The position numbers and the translations under genes were made by a program. A stretch of 64,000 nucleotides of DNA from Zelopaecilomyces penicillatus (taxonomy: Eukaryota > Ascomycota > Sordariomycetes > Hypocreales > Pseudodiploosporaceae), in assembly GCA_005765155.1 (NCBI GenBank), contig VCCP01000001.1:5952001-6016000 (forward strand), written 5' to 3'. A model generated the notes under the pieces. It saw nothing but the letters and a program-made list of their open reading frames with translations. It had not been told where the DNA came from and searched no databases. Shown in pieces: positions 35,159-45,966 of this stretch (position 1 is its first letter; each line of letters begins with the position of its first letter).

Positions 35159-38100
35159 GGGTGACAGGATTTGGGTAATGGCGTTCACGCTTGGATGACT
35201 AGGTTGAAAGAGACATGTTATGCTACGGCTCCTGTTACTTTTGGTGTTTACCATGCATGGTTGGGCTTCCCAAGGTAGACTAGACGGGTTGGTAATTGGT
35301 GCCCAGTTCTTGGAGTATTAGCAAGTTTATAATCCAGGTGCATACGGATACATAACATCATGTTCTGTTGTTAGCACTTGCAGTTTCTTGCTGTTGTGAG
35401 TTTCTCATGATAACAGATAATAGCGAGTGCACCACCAAGTTAGACACAGCCTGGCCAAGGCGTTGTTGGCTTGTATTAACCGGCAGACAAAAGTCAGCTC
35501 TGCCGTTTTAGGACGGTTCATGCATAGCCAAATTGCAGTTTTTTCTTTTTATTTTCTTTAATCTCGGTTGCTTCCTTTTTTTCGATTCAGGGACCAGTGC
35601 GGCACGGGCGGGCATTATTGTGCACAAACCGGTCAATGCCACGCTAATTACCTAGCTAGCGAGTGACATTTGCAGTTTATTACTATACAAATAGATGTGA
35701 AGCGAATGCTGACTCGTTGGAAAGGTGACAAAGAATGACTAGGACTATGTTGGCGATGATGCCACGCGTAGATGTGAATGGGGGTGGGTTGGTGAGGGGG
35801 GGCAACATCATCATATTAATGGCAGGAGGAGATAGCTTCAGACGCGTCATCGCGTTAAGTGAGTTCATGGCAGGATCCATCTAATAAATGTCATTTATAG
35901 TACTCCGCAAATGGATGCAGCATCGCATCACACAGCCTGGCGGCGAGATTAAATGAGCTCTGGGCGTTCATGGGGCGTTCATGAGCATTCATGAGCATTC
36001 ATGAGCGTTCATTGGCGACCCCCCGCCAAAAATAATTTATGCACAAGTTCTTTTTGTACTGTATGCACTGTATGTAGGCTAGCGTGGTGCATGTCATTTC
36101 ATCTCATTGAGATCTGGCAATCTATTGTGCATGATTAGCACCGGCACAGCATAAGATGTCTTTCCAATTGGGAATGCCAACGGAGTAACAAGACCCAATC
36201 AGTCGATGCCCTCATCCATACACCTACAGTTGATGCTCGTGTCTTCCGACACCGCCCCCGATCTGCCTCCGCCCTGTCATGGCCTCGAGGCCAGACCTAA
36301 CAAGCAAGGGAAGGGGGAGGCATTTGCTGCATGTCATCAAATGCCTCGACCTGGACGGGGTGCTGTTCCAACCAACCAGCGAGACGGGACAGGCACATTG
36401 TCCATTCCAGGCATAGGGTAGACATTGCTACGGCGCCTATGAGCTAGGAGAAACGCATTGCTAATTACAGAGTTTACGAGCCTTCTAATTCTTCCTTGCT
36501 TGACGATCAGCACTACGGATATGTAGGGTGCGATGCGACGAACAAGCGACTCATACTATGATGTGTGCAGCATTGAGAGTCAAAACAGGTTGTTGTCCAA
36601 GTGAGCCGAAGCAAGGAAGAGAGGAGAAGAGAGACGTGGGCCCGCCCCTGACGCTAATAACTCGATCTCACAGCCCCAGTGTCTCTCATTTCGGCAGTCT
36701 TCTGGTGTCGGTACGTAGTACTGCATACCGAATCCTAATCCTAATGATAATTACTACGCAGTACGTTTTTACATGCTTGGGAGCTGTGCGGACAATTGTT
36801 TGTCAAGTTGACCCCGGACAATGTTGCTCAGGGGTAAAAAAGACGGGGCCGCTGGCTGGCGTGGTTGCCAAGTTGTTTTGCGAGTTCGGATCATTGTGGT
36901 AAACGGCGATTAACATCGCCCAGATTTATGCCAGCCGATCACTCCATTGTGTTTGGCATTTGGGCTGCTCTATGCGTATATGTGTACAGCGCGCATTATC
37001 ACTTGATGATACCAATTAGAGGCGCTGCAGATTGAAATGGTTGCGCCTGTCAAGGCTGTGATGCATGAGAGGCGCGGGAGCCATGCATACGGCTACAGAG
37101 GCGTGATGTGGAGGAAGAATGCGCAAAAAGGACGAGACCTCCAAAGAGCGAGAATCCCCCTCCACCTCCCCGCCCCAGTTCCATCAGCAGGCCCCCTAAA
37201 TCCATTACAGCCAAAAGGAAAAGAAAAAAAGGGGCAGGTTGGCGGCGGGCCAGACGGCTTGACGGGATCATCGGCCAAAGTGCATCCAGGATTCCAATGT
37301 ACCTTGCTGGCCTGACTGAAATGGCATGGTTGTGTACCAAGGTTGAGTACTACGTACACCATATGTACATACAACTAGTAACTTTGCCTTGGCGCCAGTC
37401 AAGCATGGGCGATCAGGGGAGGGGACAGCGACAAATATTCTGGCCTTGCTTGGATAGAAGTAAGGCATTCTCCGCCATTGCTTCCACACTTTTTATTCGC
37501 GAGGCTGCCTGGCGAGACGAACAGAGGGCTAAGACAGGGGCAACTTTCTTTCCCCAAAGATCCGAGCCTCTGTATCATGAATTCCAGCAACAAGGTATCC
37601 AAGCCTCTGACTGGCTCTTCAAGCTTGTAGGCAAGTTACGGTGTGCTGCCCCCCCCCTTCCAAGTTCCAAGCCATGACAGCCCCGACGTATTCAGAGTTT
37701 GCACCAATGGCGAAAGCACGTTTCAAGGTCAATCGCTGCCAAGATCTGACCCAGTTTTAGCCTTGAAGGATTGGGGGCATGTGGTCACTTTCTCCCGCGC
37801 GCCAATGCTGCTGAAGTGAATATGCGCCGCCATATATGTAGGAAGAAGATCATAATTGATATTCAGCTCCTAAATTTGCTAGCACGATGAAATATTGCTC
37901 ATGTGGCATAACCCACTTTTGATTAGCAATCCTATGCTTTCTTTCTTTGTGCGCTTGGCTGGCGATTGGGTTATGGAGACAGTTGGGCGGTTGGCTGCAT
38001 AGCCGCCGAGGCTTGCTTTTTGGCTGGCGCTGCAGGTCAACGTTCGATGGAAGCGTGTTGTCGCGAGTGAGGCGTGAGTGTGGTATAGAGTTGTAGACTT

Positions 38101-39763
38101 CCGCCACGAAGACACATGGTCGTTTGCCCTGTGAAACGAAACTCGCATCCCACGGTCGCTGTTTTGCGTTTTGCATTTTGCGTTTCGTTTAGATGCCATG
38201 GCGCTTGCATTTGGCACGCACTCAGAGTACTATGCACGCCAGGTCTGCGCACGTGCGGCACGACATTTGTTTCCCCCTTACGGGGTATCGGCAATAAACG
38301 AAACCCAAACTCCCTTGCGATGCGGAGTGTTGCTCTCCGTATTCATGTTGATGCGATAGAGAGAGACAGAGAGAACGAGGCCATTCACGACGCCGGATTA
38401 TGATAGTCGACAGACGTCAAATTACCTGCCTTCTACGTACGAAGCAATTAGCACGGTGGTGCCTACCTCATCTTGGTGTTCATCCCCGCAACAGACAACC
38501 TCATTGCCCCCACTTCTCCCCACCAACCTGAGGTAGGTACCTACGTGCCTTGCCTTAGTATTTCAGTACTAACTCATTCTTATCAAGGTCCCTGTACACG
38601 CGTTGAGAAGGCTGTTGATGGGCATTACAGTGGGTGTAGTGTGCTGAACTCTGTACAGGTACTGTAGCACTCGTCGTGCAGACATGGTAGGTCGCCAATG
38701 CCGGCTGCAGGGGTGAGCGAAATTGGCCCGAGCAGGAGACTCACTTTGGTGCCCATCAGGTCTCCACACTTCGGCCGCGCCACTACTTGCGACTGCTGGG
38801 GACGAGGTTCTAGTTGGCTGGTCGTCTTTCACAGGTACAAGTGGTGTGCTGTAATTGTGCTGCTAGTGGGTGTTGGGCGCTAGCGCAGGTACCAGAGGCA
38901 TCTCAGCGAAAGGGTCGTCCCCCCTCCCCCATCTCGCAGCCCGCTGAGGACCGAACATCGTTGAAGCCGACTTCTACACCTTGATACGTCTGTCTGTACC
39001 TACAGGCGCCGGCGCCAACTGACTCCTCATTCGCTCCACCACCACCCATTCACACGATCAGGACCCTCCCCATGAATAATGACAAGGCCCCCATTGCGCG
39101 CATTTGGCCTCGTACCCTTCTCAGCCTCCCAACCTCTCAGACATGCCTCACGGAGTTGCTACGTAATTAGTGGCTGCACGCTTCTGTTGTCCTGGAAGGC
39201 AGACGGACGATCCATCAGTGCGTGCATGGGAGATGTTCCAACAGGACCTGCAATAGCATCATCAAGTTAAGGCCTAGTACGGAGTAATAATGCACATGTA
39301 CACCAACATTCTTGTCACCTAATTATTACAGGTAATTAACCTGCCCTCCGTAATACTTTACACATCATGCCTACCTGTACTTCGTATTCTCACTGATGCA
39401 ACTTTGTCCAGCTACCAAGGAGCAGGCGCTAACAGGTACCCTGTTTGATGCGGTACCGATTATAGCGCGCCTCCGCCCCCCCTTGGAGGTTGGAGCTGCC
39501 AGGGTCCCAAGAGTCCCAAGACTCAAGCGGTCCACCCGCCGTCTCTCGCTTCTCCCTTTCCAATGTTCCCATGAATTTAGATCACACCACAAGCCAACCA
39601 GCTAAGCCAGCCAGCCTTCTCATTCACCGTCCACCCACTGTCGCGCCGGTTTTCTTCCAAATGTCCCATTGTCCACTGTCGACATCCCTTTGATGGCCAA
39701 TTTAACTTATCCCCGGCCTTGAGACATTGTTGTTTTCTGGTCACACACGCACCGCCTCCCAGA
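35159..39763. other. Gene-free region of 4.6 kb
   Basis: Runs from the MED16 stop to the start of the coiled-coil gene and should include that gene's promoter. It holds a short tandem repeat at 35962-36012 and low-complexity stretches (for example 38160-38190). Open frames of up to 189 codons (37108-37677) have no recognisable domains and overlap competing frames on the other strand, so none is annotated. Confidence 0.5.
35962..36012 (+). repeat. Short tandem repeat, about 5 copies of a 10-11 nt unit
   Basis: Successive units read GGGCGTTCAT, GGGGCGTTCAT, GAGCATTCAT, GAGCATTCAT and GAGCGTTCAT. The copies differ by one or two transitions. Confidence 0.9.
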
Positions 39764-42700
39764 ATGCATGTGCCATCGCCAGTTCTAAACGGGCCATTGC
39801 CTCTTGCAACCGTGCCCATGGCTCCAGTTGTGCCTCAGCCTGACACAGTTTCAGCTTCGTCTGATCTTCCGCAAGATCCCACATCACCATCGCCATCGCA
39901 CGACTCCCAGCATTCCATACCCACAAGCCCTCACCATAGTCGGTCCCAAACGTTTGACGGCGCCACCTCACCTATAGCTACCGTTGCTGCTCCTCTCCCG
40001 CTTCGCTTCTCGGCTCCCATCAAGCGGAAGCCCGTTTCTTCCACGGCTTCCGTCCATCTTGTCCTGCCTTACCTTGCTGGTGGCTCTCCTTTGGCTCGTA
40101 CTTCTGTAGAGCTTCCCAAGCCTGACCAGAGGTTTTCCCGCTCTCCATCCATTGATAGTCCCACCTTGTACGACTATCCGTCATCCATTCAGGGTTCAAT
40201 AGCTGCCGCGCTGTAAGTTTTGTTCCTCCCCTTCCCTCGCTCTTTGTTCTGTCTCATTGCCCTTCCGTCCATTGTCGCATGGCTCCTCACCTTTGATCCC
40301 GAATCCATTGTCTGACCCGGGCTGATCCCTTTCTTGTTGCCAGGTTACCTGAATCTAAGGCGTTGCCACGGGACACAACGAACCCTGAATATCGCACCAG
40401 CTTGATAGACGACAAGGCCGCCGCGGCCCAAGCACAATCAGACATATCTGATGTGCTGTCTGAGTACGACGACCTAATATCAAATTCAACCCCGGATGCT
40501 GCTCCAGATACAGCGTCAGCCAACGCCAGAGACGATAGCTCAGACGGTAGTTCAGACGTCGAGTCGATATATGCCGACCATCACCTCGATCGTGAACCAA
40601 CTCCCTCCATGTTTGCGACAAAGCCCTCTCCGCCCCATCTCAAGCTCGAGAAGGTTGATTCTTCATTTATTCCAGACGAAGACCCACGGACAGATATCGA
40701 GGACGATTCACCACAATCTGCAGCATTGCGAGCGTCACCACAGTTGACAAAACTGACACCTAAATCACCTAATCAAATATCACCTCTGGCCTCATTCTTC
40801 GGCTGGGGTAACAACCCCTCTCCATCACTCACAGAGTTCTCATCTGTTCACTCACCTGTATCTCCAACAAAGGTCGGGCTGGCAAATGACACACATCACT
40901 CTACAAACAGTTCTGTTTCGGATGGACGCAAACCACACGCGACTTCAAATCCAATCAAATACTGTGAATCATACCTTTCCACACCACCCCCCTCTACATC
41001 AATCGCCTCCGCGGAAGTCGAAGAGATGGAGGAAGAACTAAAGGCGATCAGCTCTGAGCTGGCCGCATCCATACGGCGTGAGATGGATCTTGAGGATCTG
41101 GTCGACCGACTTCAGGAACAGACCAATAACGCTCAAGCCCCTGGGAAGAGAACAAGCGATTATTTCTCAGACTCTGGCTACAGCTCTGCCAAACTTAGTG
41201 AATACGACCAAAGCCGTGAGGAAATTGAAAAAATCCAAAGAAGATCAGAACAGGAGAAGGCATCAATTCGTCTTGAACTAAGTAACAAGGTTCAGGATGA
41301 GAGATCTAAACGAAAAGTGCTTGACCAACAGATCAAGGAACTTGTTGAAAAAGCTTCCAAAGTTGACCTGGCCAATATGAATAGCATGGATGCTAGCGGG
41401 CGAGTCAAGGAGCTGGAAAACACATGCGAAGATCTTAGAAGGAGGCTGTCTGATGAACGCCAATCTAAGATCAACTTCGAGGACTTACTCTCTGCACTCA
41501 AAGGCGAATTGCGGGATGCTTGCGACGAACGAGATAATCTGAGAGACGAAATCGTTCCACAGCTACGAGCCCGAGTAGAAGGACTGGAGTCAGAAGCTGC
41601 AGAGTACACTGATCTTACCTACGAGTCAACCAAGATGCAGCAGCAACTCCAGTCACTGAAGAACGAAAACAACTCACTGCGAAACTCAATGACGGGAGGC
41701 CCCGAAGATCTCGTCAAGCGAATGTCTGCTGGTCTTGCAAGGTCCAACTCAGCAGCTGCTGCCTCCTACCGTGGCCAAATGCCCCCCAACTTTCCACTTG
41801 CACGATCTGATAGCTTTAAGAACGTTCAGTCGGAGTCAAGAGATGCTCTTGCCGAGCGCCTGAAGGATGTCGAGGCCCAAAGAGACGCCCTCCACAGTGC
41901 GCTAAAGAATCTCTTAGAAAGGCAAGAATTCCAAAATCGGGAGCACGATAAAAAGATTCGTATTTTGGAGAAAGAACGCCAACGATTGCTCCACGACTCA
42001 CCCAAGAAAATGGGCTTCCAGAAAGATATCTCAAAGTTGCGCACTGAAGTCAATGTTTTACGACATCGCGCCGAAGAGGCTTTGGAAGAGAAATGGCAAG
42101 TAGAAAAGGGGCTTTCGGGACTGAAAATGGACCTCGATAGGGCGGAGGAAGAAATTGAGTCCCTCCGCAGCTTGCTCAGGGAAAAGGATATTTTGATCCC
42201 CCCTTCGCTTGCTCGATCAAGTCAGTCTAGCGACACATCTGGAGAGCCAGTTACCTCCGATTCTCTTCAGATGGCATACGCAGAGCTGCAGAAGGCCTAC
42301 ACCGAATCACTGCAGCGCATCAACACGTTGGAGTTCAACGCAAGCTCAGGCCCTGATGAAAAAACCAAACTGGCCATGGAAAGGCTGGAACGCTCACTCT
42401 CAGCAGCGCTTCTGGAACGCGATGCCACCAGAAAAGAGATGGAAGGACATAGGAACCAGTTTGATCAGTTGGCTGCCAATGAGGCGACAAATATGAATGC
42501 GGAGCGGGCACTAGCTGACGAGCTTATTGAGTCAGCTAACCGGGTTGAGCAATTGGCATCTCAGGTTCGACAACAGCTTTCAACTAATGCCGGGCTTCGA
42601 ACTCGACTCTCAGAGACCATTGCTCGTGGTGAAGCTGACCGCAAGTTGAACTCTGAGCGCATTTCTGAGCTGCAGGAGCGCCTCCGCAGTTTAGAGGAAC

Positions 42701-43149
42701 AAGTCATCTCTACTCAGACCGCATCGGAGGAACGCATTGCTCGCCATGAAGAAGAAATTGCTCAGCTGCAGGCAGCCCATAACGAGCAGTTGCGTCGCAT
42801 CAACCTCAATTCTGGTCTCGGTCTTCAAAACCCTCGCAAGACGGCTCTCCTTAAACGGTCACCCTCAGCAGTATTTTCAAACCTTGTTGCGGCAAAGAGT
42901 TTCGAGGAAGAGGCTGAGATGAACGTGCTTCGTATGAAGATTGCCGAGCTTGAGAGAACTCTCACAGAGGCCGAGAACGAGATGCAAGACGTTGTGGCTA
43001 GGATGAACACGGCGCAAATTGAGGTTCTTAACTTGCAAGAAGAACGCGAGTCTGCCGTTCGGGAGACTAAGCGACTGCAAGCAGTGCTGAACCAGGAGCA
43101 AGTCAAATCATTTGAAGAGCGATTCAGATCATTGTCTAGCAATGTCTAG
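39764..43149 (+). CDS. Large coiled-coil protein (fungal 'M protein repeat' type)
   Basis: Two exons, 39764-40212 and 40344-43149, separated by a 131-base intron; 1084 residues. The first 300 or so residues are disordered and rich in Ser and Pro. From about residue 310 there are long heptad-patterned helices (EVEEMEEELKAISSELAASI, then many Glu/Leu/Arg-rich blocks) interrupted by short Ser-rich linkers, continuing almost to the C-terminus (QEQVKSFEERFRSLSSN). Such proteins usually act as scaffolds or tethers in the cytoskeleton, septum or trafficking system. The precise role is unknown here, and resemblance to Uso1 or myosin tails would come from the coiled coil alone. The ATG at 39764 is the first in the open frame whose downstream sequence is consistent; an overlapping ATG at 39768 is out of frame. 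Confidence 0.85.
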
Positions 43150-44086
43150 ATGAGGCGACGGCTGTCAATGTGTTGATAGGACAGAATGCTATACAAGGCG
43201 ACAAGAACAGTGCTGCATTTAGCGATTGGAGTTTTTTTGTTTTGACTGCATCCATACGGTGGTAGTATCTATCACATAGAGTGTATGGGAAAAATGGAGG
43301 TGGTGGTTCGAGCTTGTGTTTGGGTTGTCATTGGGGATTTCTTGGCGTTGAAATTACCGTCAGGGATCAGAGATATGTGCACACACCAGCACACCAACAA
43401 AGGAACATGATTACGGTTATATCTGGTGAATGCTATCCGCGTGTATGGCTCTATGGCTCTATGATAGCCAAGACGACTCGCCTGCTTGGGATGCTCCATC
43501 AGAGGATTTGGTTTTTAATGTTTTATACTATTACCTAGTCACATGTGATGCAACAACGGGGTGTAAGAGATTGTACAGATAGTCAAATGAATGAAGCAAT
43601 CCTCAGAAGTTGACTTTGACCAAACACGCATAGCAACCGGATTTACTGTGATTGTAATGATTGTCTATGAAAATACGAAGTCCATTTTTCCTCACCAACT
43701 ATGAGCCTTGCAAATCAAGATAAACCCTGTTTTCTTTGCTGTCTTTAAGGGTATCACTATCATTTTGCAGGCTGTCAGTCCATCATATTGGAAAGGAGCC
43801 TGCTGGGCTGTGGAGTTTTCACATCAAGGCAGACAGGAGTGCGCGTTTGCTTGCTGCTGGTACCTTCTGTAGCTACTGGCACTTGCTATGTGCTGGCTCG
43901 CCTTTCTCGCCTGTGTTTCTTCATCTGCATTCTCCATCCCCCCTCTGCCGACCTTAACAGCGTCTCATATGTTACTCTGAATCTTTTTTTTTGCTGCACC
44001 CTAGGGCATTAGACACACGACGCTTCTCCCCTTGGAGCCCTCTACATGAAGGAAAACTAGGGCTAGACCATACTATTGTTATCAAT
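43150..44086. other. Intergenic region
   Basis: Contains the 3' UTR of the coiled-coil gene and the putative promoter of the membrane-protein gene. Nothing else could be supported. Confidence 0.5.
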
Positions 44087-45162
44087 ATGCTTTCAGCTAA
44101 GCATCACATTCGTTACTGGGCTCTCGGCATCCTCTCAGCCTTTATGCAACCATCATTGCAAACGTTGCAGCCCTTTCTTCCTGCCGATGTTGATGTTCAT
44201 GAATTTGTGCTCGGATATGCTGTGCTGGCTTACTACTTACACTGGGCCTTGGGAACAAGATCTGCAAATTCACCACCACCGTCGCCGCCAAAACTGGTGC
44301 GCAATCGTTAGGGTCGACGTACCAAGAAGAAAGGCATAAGACTTCGGGATATGCCTCGCTGGCTGGGAGAGAAGATTACTTGCCACAGAAACTGGATCTA
44401 TTATGGCGCCACAGCAGCAGTCTCTGCCGTTGTGGGCGAGCTTGCTGCGAGCCACATAACCATGGGGGAAGCTCAATATGGAACTGAAGTATGGAGTGTG
44501 AGGTTGAAGATATGGATTGCTCGTGTCCTGGCGAGCTTCATGTTATTCGGAACTCTGGAGCCCTTGAGGTTGGATGTATGTGCTGCTACTTTGAATTGTC
44601 ACGCCTGTGGGAAATGTATATTATAGCTGACAACGAACGTGTTCACAGAGACCCGATATCGAAGCCACAGGACTAGTGTTCATGCCCGAGATGCCTTTGG
44701 CTCTTGCACCCGTTGGAACTTTGGATCTTTTACTGTCCATAACTACGGCGGTTGTCATCTTGAAGTCATATGCGATGCTTTTTTCAACAATGATGTTTCC
44801 TTTGACGGGGTATTGGGTCAACGCTTTTGAGTGGTGGTTGCCGGCCTCTCTTTCGCACAGCCAGTCTTTTGTGAGACTCTGGCTGCTTTCACCTCTGGTT
44901 GATATGGCGGAGACGGTAGGCTAATTCCCTCGCCCATGCATGAACTTCTATGACTGACGATGCTTGGCTGCAGATATTCTACACTGCATATAGCTACATG
45001 CGGCCGCAAGAATACGCCCTCCGACGAAGAATGGTCTGTGGACAGCGATGGGTACCCTGCGTGGTACAACGGATTTTACTCCTGGGCTGGTGGATGATGG
45101 TTTTTTATACAATGAAAGGCATTGAATATCTCATCCGATGCGATTTAAATTCTTTCTGGTGA
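44087..45162 (+). CDS. Unrecognised polytopic membrane protein with an apparent in-frame stop
   Basis: I do not recognise this gene. Read from ATG 44087, exons would be 44087-44575, 44649-44915 and 44974-45162, with clean introns of 73 bases (GTATGT...CACAG) and 58 bases (GTAGGC...CTGCAG). About seven hydrophobic helices are visible, for example FVLGYAVLAYYLHWAL, IYYGATAAVSAVVGELAA, LDLLLSITTAVVILKSYA and QRILLLGWWMMVFYT. A TAG at 44309-44311 interrupts the first exon, yet the same frame continues past it through a basic stretch into the next helix. Three explanations are possible. A weak intron could remove it (44307-44369 or 44297-44374, both multiples of three with poor acceptors). The gene could start at ATG 44351. 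Or it could be a recent pseudogene. Length without interruption is about 314 codons, short for fungal multi-pass transporters. The wax-synthase histidine motif is absent. Confidence 0.5.
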
Positions 45163-45966
45163 GCGTGAACTTGGGGTTGGTCAACTTGGAAACGATGGTG
45201 ACGGCAAAGTGTCTGGATTAGCGAGGAGTACAATAGCGAGAAGTTATCGTCAAGAGTTATTTTTGCTTTTGTGTTTATGTCTGATCTTCCTTTACGCAAT
45301 GTGTGAGCTGGCTTGGCTTCGTATTGTGACCCTTTGTGGGTTGGTTGAATCATGATGTGGCATGATGGATGGATGTTTGTGGAAGTCAATTCTAGGCTAC
45401 AGCACCTGCAGGAACCTGTACAAGCTCATGTGCATGTCTTGTATGGTGCATAATTGTACATAAAGGGTACGCTACATGTACCCACTTTTATTAGTGTTGC
45501 CCATTCATTGAACTGACCCTCCCTCCTCCGAAATAGAACTTGCCGTATCAGGATTGCCAACATCCCTAGTATAACTTCGTAACACGCGTTAAACCACCCG
45601 ATGAGCGTGAACATCGATAGTGCAACATGCGGCAATTAGGCACCTGCAAGCCCAAATTTCGAGAGAGAAGTGGCAGAAACCCACCAGAATCATTTTGGAG
45701 AACATTCTCATTCACCCAAAATCACCTTGCTTGGCACTGTGAGGCCGAGTATCGCTCTAGTTGAAATAACGTCGCTCACGGTTTTGAAGCTGCCCAATGA
45801 TACTTCATCACGAAGACGGATCAATGCCGAACTAGGCACTTTTGCTTTTTGGTTGATTATAAACGCATATTCAAGTGCCTTTTCTTGGAAAATATAGGGC
45901 TGGTGGTCGGACAAATCATTATCACTACCGTTGTCGTCTCTGGCATACAGTCAAGCTTCTGCCGAT
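45163..45966. other. Intergenic region
   Basis: Carries the 3' flank of the membrane-protein gene and the promoter of the polymerase gene. A good acceptor-like CATACAG at 45944-45950 lies just upstream of the polymerase ATG and could belong to a 5' UTR intron. Confidence 0.5.

Noticed and set aside
37108..37677. 189-codon open frame in the 4.6 kb gap
   Set aside because: Low-complexity Pro/Lys-rich start and no recognisable motif; opposite-strand frames overlap it.
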